Assembly (NCBI RefSeq): GCF_019930585.1
Contig: NZ_CP082839.1
Span: 930,001 to 994,000, forward strand
DNA: 64,000 bases
Source of the DNA: Sphingomonas nostoxanthinifaciens
GTDB taxonomy: Bacteria; Pseudomonadota; Alphaproteobacteria; Sphingomonadales; Sphingomonadaceae
Direction: 5' to 3'
A model generated the notes under the pieces. The model did not search any database. It saw only the letters and a list, made by a program, of their open reading frames with translations, and was not told the origin of the DNA. Position numbers and translations under genes: made by a program. How positions within the stretch are numbered: position 1 is the stretch's first letter; each line of letters opens with the position of its first letter. Positions 37,569 through 47,212 of the stretch are shown piece after piece.

Positions 37569-38373
37569 GCGCCTTACGGCGCGACCGGATCGCCGCACCG
37601 GTCGCGCCGAAGCCGAAGACCATCATCGCCCAGGTGGCGGGCTCGGGCGCCGGGCTTGGCGGCGGCGGCGAGGTGATCGAGAGCGAGACGTTGCCGACCG
37701 CGCCGATGGTCGCGCTGCTGAAGATCGAATTGTTGGCCGTCGCGCTGGCCGCCGAAAACGTATCCACTTCGAAGGCGTAGATGCCCGGTCCCAGCGCGTA
37801 GGATCCGGTTTCGCTGGCGCCCAGATAACCCGACCGATAGATCGTGTCATAGGCCCCGAGCGCGGTGTATTTGACCAGGCTGACGGAGATGTTGTTCGTG
37901 AAATCGGGGCTCGCTGGCGTGGCGAAACCGGTGAACGACAGTGTCGATGCGGTATCCAGCGAGAAATCATAATAAGCCGCCGCGTTCGTCTCGGCGTTGA
38001 GATAGAATTCATGGGCGGGGGCCTGCACCTTCGCGGTGCTGCTGACGAAGAAGCTGGCCTTGCTGACGCTGTCCAACTGGATCGCACCGAGCGAGTAAGC
38101 GCTCGCCTGCGCCAGACCATGCTCGTCGTAGGAACCGGATTTCGAGTTGTACCCGCCGTCGCCGATGACGGTGGACACGACGTTGGGTCCGTTCGAGATC
38201 AGATAGGGTTCGCCGGCACCGGCGCCCGAGGTCGAATAGGCTCCGGCCTTGATGAAGGTGACGGTCGCTGTGGCAGGCGAGAGCTCCACGCAGAAACCCA
38301 GCAGCGGTAGGACCGTCCAGGCGAGTTTCAACCGACGATGACGGTTCCGACGGGTTCCACCCTGATCCACCAC
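37555..38373 (-). CDS. PEPxxWA-CTERM secreted protein
   Basis: 272 residues from a GTG start; a second GTG follows directly. After a basic N-terminus (RRNRHRRLK), a hydrophobic export segment AWTVLPLLGFCVELSPATA, then a beta-rich region ending in a Pro-rich linker and the sorting tail APEPATWAMMVFGFGATG with a basic end RSRRK. AAGGGGG lies just before the start. It overlaps the end of the convergent methyltransferase gene by 14 bases. Confidence 0.88.
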   Translation of the reverse strand: MVDQGGTRRNRHRRLKLAWTVLPLLGFCVELSPATATVTFIKAGAYSTSGAGAGEPYLISNGPNVVSTVIGDGGYNSKSGSYDEHGLAQASAYSLGAIQLDSVSKASFFVSSTAKVQAPAHEFYLNAETNAAAYYDFSLDTASTLSFTGFATPASPDFTNNISVSLVKYTALGAYDTIYRSGYLGASETGSYALGPGIYAFEVDTFSAASATANNSIFSSATIGAVGNVSLSITSPPPPSPAPEPATWAMMVFGFGATGAAIRSRRKALSAA

Positions 38374-38461
38374 GAGCCCCCTTGCGCATGCTTTGGAGGA
38401 TAGACCGGGGCAGGCGCGCCGTTATTCCCGTCATGGTAAATTTTTTAATGCGCCCGGCCCG

Positions 38462-40069
38462 TCAGGGCACCAGGATCGTATCCTTCGCCTGTGCCAGCAT
38501 CTCGGGATAATCGAGCGTGTAATGCAGGCCGCGGCTTTCGTGCCGCGAGAGCGCCGAGCGCACGATCAGCCCGGCCGTCACGATCAGGTTGCGCAGCTCG
38601 ATCAGGTCGGCGGTGATGCGGTAATTGCCGTAATAATCCTCCACCTCGCGCTGGAGCAGGGTGACGCGGTGGAGTGCGCGTTCCAGCCGCTTGGTGGTGC
38701 GGACGATGCCGACATAATCCCACATGAAGCGGCGGATCTCGCGCCAATTGTGCTGGACGACGATGTCCTCGTCCGAATCGGTGACGCGGCTCTCGTCCCA
38801 TTCGCGCACCACGCCCGGATCGGGCAGGTCGTCCCAGCTGCGCAGGATGTGCTTGGCCGCCGCCTCGCCGAACACGAAGCATTCGAGCAGGCTGTTCGAG
38901 GCGAGGCGGTTGGCGCCGTGCAGGCCCGACTGGGTCACCTCGCCGGCGGCGTAGAGGCCAGGCAGATCGGTGCGGCCGTCGAGATCGATCACCACGCCGC
39001 CGCACGTATAATGCATCGCCGGCACCACCGGGATCGGCTCCTTGCGGATGTCGATGCCGAGCGTCAGCAGCTTGGCGAGGATCGTCGGGAAATGATGCTC
39101 GATGAAGGCCGGCTCGCGATGGCTGATGTCGAGATGAACGTAGTCGAGGCCGAGCCGCTTGATCTCATGATCGATCGCGCGCGCCACGACGTCGCGCGGG
39201 GCGAGTTCGGCGCGCGGATCGAAATCGGGCATGAAGCGGTGGCCGCCATTGGGCGCCTCGGGCGGCAGCTTGAGGATGCCGCCCTCGCCGCGCATCGCCT
39301 CGGTGATGAGGAAGTTCTTGACCTCCAGATTGTAGAGGCAGGTCGGGTGGAACTGGTTGAATTCCATGTTCGACACGCGCGCGCCCGCGCGCCATGCCAT
39401 CGCGATGCCGTCGCCCGATGCGCCGCGCGGCGCGGTCGAGAATTGGTAGACGCGGCCCGCGCCGCCGGTCGCGAGGATCGTCGCGCGCGCGGTGAACAAC
39501 GCCACCTTCCCCGACGGGCGGTGCAGCGCATATACGCCGCGCACGCGCCCATCGCCCGAATAATGGTCGCAGTGGCGGCCGGTGACGAGATCGATCGCCG
39601 CCATGTCGGCGACGAGATTGATGTTCGGATGCGCCTCGGCCGCGGCGAGCAAGGCCTGCTGCACCGCCCAGCCGGTCGCGTCGTCGACATGGACGATGCG
39701 GCGGTGGCTGTGCCCGCCCTCGCGCGTCAGGTGCCAGCGGTCGTGGCCTTCCCCCTCGGTCGGGTTGAACGGCACGCCGAGCGACGCCAGCCGCTCGATC
39801 GCGGCGGGGGCATGCTCGACCACCAATTCGACGGTGCGACGGTCGTTGAGGCCGGCGCCCGCGACCATCGTATCCTCGATATGGCTCTCGAACGTGTCGC
39901 CCGGCTCCAGCACCGCGGCGATGCCGCCCTGCGCCCACGCGGTCGATCCTTCGGCGAGCCCGCCCTTGGCGAGCACCACCACCCGCTTGGTATCGGCGAG
40001 GTTGAGCGCGGCGGTGAGCCCGGCCGCGCCAGAGCCGATGATGATGACGTCGTAGCGGTGGTCTGCCAT
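38462..40069 (-). CDS. nadB: L-aspartate oxidase
   Basis: 535 residues. It oxidises L-aspartate to iminoaspartate with FAD, the first step of de novo NAD synthesis. FAD motif IIGSGAAGLTAALNLA at residues 10-25; EGSTAWAQGGIAA, THYTCGGV-like segment MHYTCGGVVIDLDG and GLYAAGEVTQSGLHGANRLA are classic NadB blocks that separate it from succinate dehydrogenase flavoproteins. nadA and nadC are not adjacent. Confidence 0.96.
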   Translation of the reverse strand: MADHRYDVIIIGSGAAGLTAALNLADTKRVVVLAKGGLAEGSTAWAQGGIAAVLEPGDTFESHIEDTMVAGAGLNDRRTVELVVEHAPAAIERLASLGVPFNPTEGEGHDRWHLTREGGHSHRRIVHVDDATGWAVQQALLAAAEAHPNINLVADMAAIDLVTGRHCDHYSGDGRVRGVYALHRPSGKVALFTARATILATGGAGRVYQFSTAPRGASGDGIAMAWRAGARVSNMEFNQFHPTCLYNLEVKNFLITEAMRGEGGILKLPPEAPNGGHRFMPDFDPRAELAPRDVVARAIDHEIKRLGLDYVHLDISHREPAFIEHHFPTILAKLLTLGIDIRKEPIPVVPAMHYTCGGVVIDLDGRTDLPGLYAAGEVTQSGLHGANRLASNSLLECFVFGEAAAKHILRSWDDLPDPGVVREWDESRVTDSDEDIVVQHNWREIRRFMWDYVGIVRTTKRLERALHRVTLLQREVEDYYGNYRITADLIELRNLIVTAGLIVRSALSRHESRGLHYTLDYPEMLAQAKDTILVP

Positions 40070-40086
40070 GGTATCTTTTCTAGCGT

Positions 40087-40194
40087 CCCGTTCGCCCTGA
40101 GGAGCCGCTGAGCGAAGTCGAAGCGGCGTCTCGAAGGGGATGTGGTTCGAGACGAGGCTTCGGCTACGCTCAGCCTCTGCTCACCACGAACGGG
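40087..40194. repeat. long dispersed palindromic repeat, copy 2 (inverted)
   Basis: An imperfect palindrome of 108 bases from CCCGTTCGCCCTGAGGAG to CTCACCACGAACGGG. Its reverse complement aligns with the element at 3628-3741. It lies between nadB and the ABC ATPase gene, both on the minus strand. Confidence 0.75.
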
Positions 40195-40209
40195 GGTTGG
40201 AGGAACGGG

Positions 40210-41136
40210 TCACGCCGCCGCCGGCGTGCGCGTCAGGTTGAGGAACACGTCCTCCAGATCGGGATCGTGGGTGGAGACGTCGACGATGCCGAGCCCGGCC
40301 GATTGCAGCGCCGCCAGCACCTCGCCCGCATTCACCTTGGTCTTGGAATAAGTGATGACGAGCGTGCGTTCGCCCTTCAGCTCGATCTTCTCGAAGCAGG
40401 GGGCGGCCGGCGGGGCGGTCAGGTCGCGGTCGACCGTGACCGACACGGCCTTCTCCTGCGCCATCGCGAGCAGCTCGCAGGTCGGCTGGTTGGTGACGAC
40501 GCGGCCATGGTTGATGATGGCGATCCGGTCGCACAATTCCTCGGCCTCCTCCAGATAATGGGTGGTGAGGACGACGGTGGTGCCGGCGGCGTTCAGTTCG
40601 CGCACATAGGCCCATAGCTGCTGGCGCAGCTCGACGTCGACGCCGGCAGTGGGCTCGTCGAGCACCAGCACCGGCGGGTTGTGGACCAAAGCCTTGGCGA
40701 CGAGCAGGCGCCTTTTCATGCCGCCCGAGAGCGAGCGCGCCCACGCATTCGCCTTGTCCTCGAGGTGCACCGCGCGCAGCAGCTCCATCGAGCGGCGCTG
40801 CTTCTTCGGCACGCCGTAGAGGCCGGCATAGATTTCCAGCATCTCGAACGGCGTGAAGAAGGGATCGAACACGATCTCCTGCGGGACGATGCCGATCGCG
40901 CGCTTGGCGTTGCGCGGATGCTCGTCAATGTCGAAGCCCCAGATCGAAACCTGACCGGCGCTCTTGTTGACCAGCCCGGCGAGGATGTTGATCGTGGTCG
41001 ACTTGCCCGCGCCATTGGGGCCGAGCAGCCCCAATATCTGCCCGCGTGGCACGTCGAGGCTGACGTCGGTCAGCGCCTGCTTGCCGCCGGCATAGGTTTT
41101 TGACAGGCCCCGGATGCTGATCGCCGCGTCGCTCAT
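40210..41136 (-). CDS. ABC transporter ATP-binding protein without adjacent permease
   Basis: 308 residues. Walker [10 protein letters not shown], signature LSGGMKRRL and Walker [13 protein letters not shown] are intact, and the C-terminal extension is typical of ABC-2-type exporters. Its start overlaps the end of queG by four bases (ATGA). No permease gene follows on this strand: the next gene is nadB beyond a repeat element. It may pair with a permease elsewhere, or share the one at 43241. Substrate unknown. Confidence 0.92.
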   Translation of the reverse strand: MSDAAISIRGLSKTYAGGKQALTDVSLDVPRGQILGLLGPNGAGKSTTINILAGLVNKSAGQVSIWGFDIDEHPRNAKRAIGIVPQEIVFDPFFTPFEMLEIYAGLYGVPKKQRRSMELLRAVHLEDKANAWARSLSGGMKRRLLVAKALVHNPPVLVLDEPTAGVDVELRQQLWAYVRELNAAGTTVVLTTHYLEEAEELCDRIAIINHGRVVTNQPTCELLAMAQEKAVSVTVDRDLTAPPAAPCFEKIELKGERTLVITYSKTKVNAGEVLAALQSAGLGIVDVSTHDPDLEDVFLNLTRTPAAA

Positions 41137-42287
41137 GAAGCGGGCGCATAGACCCCGGCGGCGGGCAAAGCCAAGCCATCCTGCCACTCTTCGCGCACGT
41201 CGTCGTCGCTTTCGCGGTCGAGATGCGTTGCGCGCTCGGCGACGAAGCGCGCCGGGTCGAGCCGGGCGAGCGCCCATACCGCTGCGCCGCGCACCACCGG
41301 GGCGGGATCGTCGAGCAAAACGGCGACGCGTCCGACGAGCGCGGGCAGCGCGCTGTTGCCCGCGCAGATCAGCGCGTTGCGCACCATCCGGTCGCGGCCG
41401 ATGCGCTTGATCGGCGAGCCGGCGAAGATCTGGCGAAAGCTGGCATCGTCGAGCGCGAGCAGGTCGGCCAGCTCGGGCGCGGCGAGCTCGGCGCGCGCGG
41501 CGAAGGCGCGGTGTGCTGCGGCGGTGTCGGCGAACTTGTTCCACGGGCAGACTGCGAGGCAATCGTCGCAGCCATAGACGCGGTTGCCGATCGCCTGCCG
41601 AAATTCGCGCGGGATCGGGCCCTTCAGTTCGATCGTCAGGTAGGAGATGCACTTGCGCGCATCGAGCCGATAGGGCGCCACGAACGCGTCGGTCGGGCAG
41701 GCGGCGAGGCAGGCGCTGCACGAGCCGCAGCGCATCGCGCCGGGCGCATCGGGCGCGAGATCGAGCGTCGTCATCACCGCGCCGAGCAAAAGCCAGCTGC
41801 CCTCGTCGCGGCTGACGAGATTGCTGTGCTTGCCCTGCCAGCCGATCCCGGCAGCCTCGGCTAGTGGCTTCTCCATCACCGGCGCGGTATCGACGAACAC
41901 CTTGAGATCGGCGCCCGGCGCCTCCGCAACCATCCAGCGGGCGAGCGCCTTCAGCGCCTTCTTGACGATATCGTGATAATCCTGGCCCTGCGCGTAGGTG
42001 GAGATACGGCCGATCTGCGGCGCGGCCTCCAGCGCGAGCGGATCGGCGGCGGGCGCATAGCTCATGCCGAGCATCACCACCGAGCGCACTTCGGGCCACA
42101 GGCTCTGCGGGCTCTCGCGCTGGTGCGCGCGCTCCTCCATCCACAGCATGTCGCCATGCGCGCCTGCCGCCAGCCACGCGCGCAATCGTTCGGCTGTCTT
42201 CGGGGCGGCGTCGGCGCGCGCGATGCCGCACGCGGCGAAACCGAGCGCGCGCGCTTCCTCCTTCAGCCTTTGCTCGAACGATGGCAC
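41133..42287 (-). CDS. queG: epoxyqueuosine reductase
   Basis: 384 residues from a GTG start. QueG reduces epoxyqueuosine to queuosine in tRNA using a cobalamin and two [4Fe-4S] clusters. The ferredoxin-like motifs [15 protein letters not shown] and [11 protein letters not shown] are complete. The N-terminal half has [12 protein letters not shown] and GWQGKHSNL, both conserved in the family. A C-terminal HEAT-like part with [16 protein letters not shown] follows. Coupled to the downstream ABC ATPase by a four-base overlap. Confidence 0.95.
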   Translation of the reverse strand: MPSFEQRLKEEARALGFAACGIARADAAPKTAERLRAWLAAGAHGDMLWMEERAHQRESPQSLWPEVRSVVMLGMSYAPAADPLALEAAPQIGRISTYAQGQDYHDIVKKALKALARWMVAEAPGADLKVFVDTAPVMEKPLAEAAGIGWQGKHSNLVSRDEGSWLLLGAVMTTLDLAPDAPGAMRCGSCSACLAACPTDAFVAPYRLDARKCISYLTIELKGPIPREFRQAIGNRVYGCDDCLAVCPWNKFADTAAAHRAFAARAELAAPELADLLALDDASFRQIFAGSPIKRIGRDRMVRNALICAGNSALPALVGRVAVLLDDPAPVVRGAAVWALARLDPARFVAERATHLDRESDDDVREEWQDGLALPAAGVYAPAS

Positions 42288-42329
42288 GAAACCGCCCTTA
42301 CGCCGGTTGTGCCGCCAAGAGGAGACGAG

Positions 42330-43240
<911 letters not shown>

Positions 43241-43244
<4 letters not shown>

Positions 43245-44368
43245 CCCGGCTGTTGCGATCGGCTTGGGTGATCGCGCGGCGCGATTACACCGCGACCGTG
43301 CTGTCGCGCACCTTCCTGTTCTTCCTGCTCGGTCCGCTGCTGCCATTGCTGATCGGCGGGCTGTTCGGCGCGATCGTCACCAGTGGCGACGATACGCCGG
43401 CCTCATCGCCGATCCTGGTGGCGGGGCCGCCGGCGGCGGTCCACGCCATCATCGATGCGCGCGGGCGGCTGGCGACGCGGCTCGGCGCGGACTGGATGCC
43501 GCCGTTGCGCGTCGATACGGGCGCGGCCGATCCGGCGGCGACGATGCTGCTCGGCGGCCTCGACCACCCGGTGCTGACCGGCACCGCCGACGATGTCGCG
43601 CGGCTGCGCGGGCCCGTGACGTTGCTGCTGGAGGAGGCGCGTGGGCCGACGCGCTCGTCGCCGCACCTCGCTTTCCGCGCGATCGCGCCGCCGGCCAAGG
43701 CGAGCGACGATGGCGGGCGCGAATTCGCCCGCGGCGCGCAGGCCGGGCTGTTCCTGCTGACGATGATCCTCGCCGGCATGCTGATCTCGAACATGGTCGA
43801 GGAAAAATCGAGCAAGGTGATCGAGGTTCTGGCCGCCGCCGTGCCGATCGACGCGATCTTCGCGGGCAAGCTGGTCGGCATGCTGGCGGTATCGCTGACC
43901 GGCATCGCCGCGTGGGGGACGATGGCGGTCGCGGCGCTGGCATTCGTGCCGCATGCCGGCCTGCCCGCCCCGGCGGTGGGGTGGGCGGCGTTTGTCCTGC
44001 TCGCCATCGTCTATTTCTCGACGGTCTATCTGCTGATCGGCGCGCTCTATCTCGGCATCGGCGCGCAGGCGGGCAGCGTGCGCGAGGTGCAGACGATCTC
44101 GCTGCCGCTGACGATGCTGCAGCTCCTGTTCTTCGGGCTGGCCTCGACCACGCCGGCGAAGCCCGAAGGCATACTCGCGATCGTCGCCGCGATCGTGCCG
44201 TGGAGCTCGCCCTTCGCAATGCTGGCGCGCGCGGTGGTACAGCCGGCTTTGTGGCCGCATGCGTTGGCGCTGGCGTGGCAGCTCGTCTGCCTCGCGCTGA
44301 TCGTGCGCGTCGGTGCACGGCTGTTTCGTCGCAACGTATTGCGATCGGGGCCGAAAGTCCGGTTGTAA
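43241..44368 (+). CDS. ABC-2 type permease (NatB-like)
   Basis: 375 residues: one hydrophobic segment near the N-terminus (TFLFFLLGPLLPLLIGGLFG), a long outside domain of about 130 residues, then five or six segments beginning AGLFLLTMILAGMLISNMVEEKSSKVIE. That motif, with EEKSSKVIEVL, is a hallmark of NatB/YhaP-type export permeases. Partner of the ATPase encoded immediately upstream. The substrate (sodium, antibiotic or lipid) is not determined by sequence. Confidence 0.9.
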
Positions 44369-44415
44369 GCCCGATCGCCGGCTCCCACTTTCGCTATCGA
44401 CGGAGGATGCGTGAC

Positions 44416-44907
44416 ATGAGCTTTTCGAGACGGGATCTGATCGGCGCGGCGGGTGTGGCGGCCGTGGGCGGGGCGATGCTGTGGAGCGGCGGCGGCAGCA
44501 GTGCGCCGATCCGCTATCCGCTGATGCTGACCGATGCGCAGTGGCGCAAGAAACTGACGCCCGAGGCCTATGCCGTGCTGCGTCAGGCGGCGACCGAGCG
44601 GCCCTTCTCCAGCCCGCTGCTCAACGAACACAACAAAGGCACCTTCACCTGTGCCGGCTGCGATCTCCCGAACTTTTCCTCCACCACCAAATTCGACAGC
44701 GGCACGGGTTGGCCGAGTTTCTGGGCCGCGCTTAACGGGGCGGTAAGTACTTCCGATGATAATAGCTTAGGCATGAACAGGACGGAGGTACGCTGTAGGC
44801 GTTGCGGGGGACATTTGGGCCACGTCTTTGACGATGGTCCGAAGCCTACGGGTCTGCGGTATTGCATGAATGGTACAGCATTACACTTCATTCGAGCCAG
44901 CGGCTGA
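44416..44907 (+). CDS. msrB: Tat-exported methionine-R-sulfoxide reductase B
   Basis: 163 residues. MSFSRRDLIGAAGVAAVGGA is a twin-arginine signal, so repair of oxidised methionine takes place in the periplasm. Two zinc CxxC pairs (CAGC and CRRC) and the catalytic cysteine in GLRYCMNGTALHF are intact. I prefer the second ATG, because GGAGG lies eight bases before it and abuts the first ATG at 44407. The 3' part from about 44740 is unusually AT-rich and uses rare codons (TTA, GTA, AGG) although the protein is normal. Confidence 0.93.
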   Translation: MSFSRRDLIGAAGVAAVGGAMLWSGGGSSAPIRYPLMLTDAQWRKKLTPEAYAVLRQAATERPFSSPLLNEHNKGTFTCAGCDLPNFSSTTKFDSGTGWPSFWAALNGAVSTSDDNSLGMNRTEVRCRRCGGHLGHVFDDGPKPTGLRYCMNGTALHFIRASG

Positions 44908-45871
44908 GCTTCGTTATGGCGTCGACGACCACCTGAGGGGCGTCGACGAGACGTCGGCAAAACGCACTGCGCGCCGACGGATGATGCTGTGGGGCTGGGC
45001 CTGCCTGGTCGTCCTGTATTTTTCGTGGGAGATGGTGGCCTATCGCGGCCTGTTCGCGCTGGCCGCCGAATGGCAGTTCCACCATCTCGGGCAGGATCTG
45101 CCCACCTTCACCTTTGGCGTGCTGGCGACGATCTTTTCCGCGCCCGCGCTCTATCTGTTCCGCCAGCGGACGCGTCGTCGCCATTATCGTGCCGAGGACC
45201 AACTGACCGTCCAGGCCGGCGGCGAAGCGGTGCTCGAACTGTACGATGCCCAGCGCGCCACCGCCGCCTCGCGCGACTATAAGCACTTCCTGTACGGCAT
45301 CACCACCGCGCTCGGCATCGCGACGCTCGCGACCCTGTTGTGGACGCTGACGCTGCCGACACGCGAGGGGCCGGTGCGCGACATCGTCGCCGGTCGCGCC
45401 CTTCCCGCCGATGGCCCGGCGCGGCTGGCCGGCACGATCGGCTATGGCCGTATCGCGTCGTACAGCCGTGGCCTGCTGTTCCTGCGCCGCAGCGAGCTCT
45501 ATGCGCCCGTCTCGCCGCCCGAGGGTCGCGAGGGGCTGGTGCGCGTGTTCATCGAATTCACCCGCGCCGAACGCGCCGATATCCAGAGCGGCGGTACGCT
45601 CGCCAACCGCACCGGCATCCTCGTCCGTCGCGATCTGCCGGGCGCGCTGATCCGCCTTTACGCCTATCTCGGCTATCGCGTGGCGCCGCATTACGAGGTG
45701 CTCTACGCATCGGCCTTCACGCTGCGCTGGCCTTATTATCTCGCGGCCATCCAGTTCGGTCTCGGCACGCTGGGTTTCCTGCTGGTCGCTTTGCTCCAGA
45801 AGCGCCACATCCGCCGGCTCGACCGCATCGTCGAGGACTTCATCCGGCCGGCGCGCGTGAATAAGCGGTAA
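44870..45871 (+). CDS. conserved-looking membrane protein, unrecognised
   Basis: 333 residues if the ATG at 44870 is used, which overlaps msrB by 38 bases; the ATG at 44981 (RRRMMLWGW) would give 296. Hydrophobic segments: LWGWACLVVLYFSWEMVAY, LPTFTFGVLATIFSAPALYL, ITTALGIATLATLLWTLTL and a final pair near LAAIQFGLGTLGFLLVALL. Between them lies a soluble domain of about 120 residues. No family recognised. Codon bias after 44980 is normal. It may be co-transcribed with msrB. Confidence 0.65.
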   Translation: MVQHYTSFEPAAELRYGVDDHLRGVDETSAKRTARRRMMLWGWACLVVLYFSWEMVAYRGLFALAAEWQFHHLGQDLPTFTFGVLATIFSAPALYLFRQRTRRRHYRAEDQLTVQAGGEAVLELYDAQRATAASRDYKHFLYGITTALGIATLATLLWTLTLPTREGPVRDIVAGRALPADGPARLAGTIGYGRIASYSRGLLFLRRSELYAPVSPPEGREGLVRVFIEFTRAERADIQSGGTLANRTGILVRRDLPGALIRLYAYLGYRVAPHYEVLYASAFTLRWPYYLAAIQFGLGTLGFLLVALLQKRHIRRLDRIVEDFIRPARVNKR

Positions 45872-45930
45872 ATTCGCGCTTATCCGTAACGAACAACTTA
45901 ATGTTGGACAGGCATGGTCTCTATAGGGCC

Positions 45931-46413
45931 ATGCCCAGTCTCGCCCGCTACCTCCCGCTCGCTGCTACCCTGCTGGTAGCGCCGTTGACCTTCGCCTGGG
46001 GCGCCAACATGGTGCCCATAGCGTCGCTGGCGGCGGATGCGCCGCACCACGCCACCGTCGAGGTGGCGCGGGCATCGGATGGGCTGTTCTACGCAGACGT
46101 CCCCGTTAACGGCCGCAAGATCCACTTCCTGATCGATACCGGCGCCAACGTCATGATGCTGACCGAGGCCGACGCCAAGCGCGTGGGCATCGCCCTGCGC
46201 GACGTGCGCTATGGCGGCCACGTCGCCACCGCCTCCGGCCGCGCGGCGATGGCGTGGACGCGCGTCGAACGGGTCGAGCTGGCAGGGCGGACGATGTCCG
46301 ACGTGCGCGCCGGCGTGGTGGCGCATGGGCTGGAAGTGTCGCTGCTCGGTCAGAACATGCTGTCGAAGCTCGGATCGGTGACGATCGAGGGCGACACGCT
46401 GCGGATGGATTGA
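45931..46413 (+). CDS. retropepsin-like aspartic protease (TIGR02281-like)
   Basis: 160 residues. After a signal-like segment (YLPLAATLLVAPLTFAWGA) comes a single aspartic protease domain with FLIDTGANVMMLTEADAKRVG. The DTGA motif plus hydrophobic flanks and the late SLLGQNMLSKLGSV block match clan AA proteases of the TIGR02281 type, which act as dimers in the periplasm. The start is uncertain: an in-frame ATG at 45901 adds ten residues. Confidence 0.85.
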   Translation: MPSLARYLPLAATLLVAPLTFAWGANMVPIASLAADAPHHATVEVARASDGLFYADVPVNGRKIHFLIDTGANVMMLTEADAKRVGIALRDVRYGGHVATASGRAAMAWTRVERVELAGRTMSDVRAGVVAHGLEVSLLGQNMLSKLGSVTIEGDTLRMD

Positions 46414-46456
46414 GCAGGCGAACCGGCTGCCGTTGTGGCGGCAGCCGGATTGTCGA

Positions 46457-47002
46457 TCAGGCGAATTGACGCCCGCGGCGCGCGCGCCCCAGCACGCGCT
46501 GAAGCGCACCCACCAGGCCGAAGCCGCCGATCATCAGCGTCCAGCTGGCCGGCTCGGGCACGCCCTGCACCTGCGTGACACCCGCCGGAACGACCGGCGT
46601 CGGCGTATTGAGCGCGGCGAAGCTGACAGGGGACGAGAGATCGGGGGCGCTGACCGCGACCGCGCCGATCGAGGCCGGCTCGAATCCGCTCGCGGGCTCG
46701 AAGCTCGGCATCACCGGCGGTGTGAAGCCCGGCACGTCGACGATGCGACGATAGCTGGGCGCGGTGGTGATGCGGTGCAGAGTGGTCGGCGGCGTGTAGA
46801 GCGAATCGACCTGCATCGGCTCGGGCGCGGCGACCGCGGCGAAGGCGCGCGCGGTTGCGGCAATGGCGTCGTCCACGCCCCAGATCGGCATGAACACCCC
46901 GCGCTCGTTCGAAACGGCCACGCCTGCGGCAAGCGCGGCAACGGTCAGGCCGAAGCTGGTGCGCCAGTGGCGGCGCCGCTCGGCAAGCAGCGGAGATACC
47001 AT
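46457..47002 (-). CDS. PEPxxWA-CTERM-like small secreted protein
   Basis: 181 residues. N-terminal basic region RRRHWRTSFG, hydrophobic export segment LTVAALAAGVAVS, a low-complexity Pro/Ala-rich middle (PPVMPSFEPASGFEPASIGA), then the tail GVPEPASWTLMIGGFGLVG and a basic end GRARRGR. The W is followed by T rather than A. It has no other recognised domain and may serve as a short surface-linked peptide. Divergent from manC; the shared upstream region holds a 10-bp inverted repeat. Confidence 0.85.
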   Translation of the reverse strand: MVSPLLAERRRHWRTSFGLTVAALAAGVAVSNERGVFMPIWGVDDAIAATARAFAAVAAPEPMQVDSLYTPPTTLHRITTAPSYRRIVDVPGFTPPVMPSFEPASGFEPASIGAVAVSAPDLSSPVSFAALNTPTPVVPAGVTQVQGVPEPASWTLMIGGFGLVGALQRVLGRARRGRQFA

Positions 47003-47047
47003 CGATAAACCCCTATACGCATACACGAAGCCGATCGGTTCCGGCCT

Positions 47048-47111
47048 CGAGGCAGCGATTATCACACCTCTCTAACAGCAGGAAGGATGATAGATCGTTA
47101 ACGCTGCCTCG
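47048..47111. promoter_or_regulatory. 10-bp inverted repeat between divergent genes
   Basis: CGAGGCAGCG (47048-47057) and CGCTGCCTCG (47102-47111) are perfect complements, 44 bases apart, in the 210-base region between the PEPxxWA-CTERM gene and manC. Could be a paired operator or a leader stem. Confidence 0.35.
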
Positions 47112-47212
47112 GGGGCTCCATTCTTGCGCTGCTGCAACGAACTCGGCATCACGCCGTTTGAGCGATACGCCGCCGCGTTCTGCGGATGGGCGATCCCGTT
47201 CGAGGACCAGGA

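Noticed and set aside
47016-47044. GGAAC-N18-CGTA on the minus strand before the PEPxxWA-CTERM gene as an EcfG promoter
   Set aside because: Spacing and -10 do not fit the consensus.
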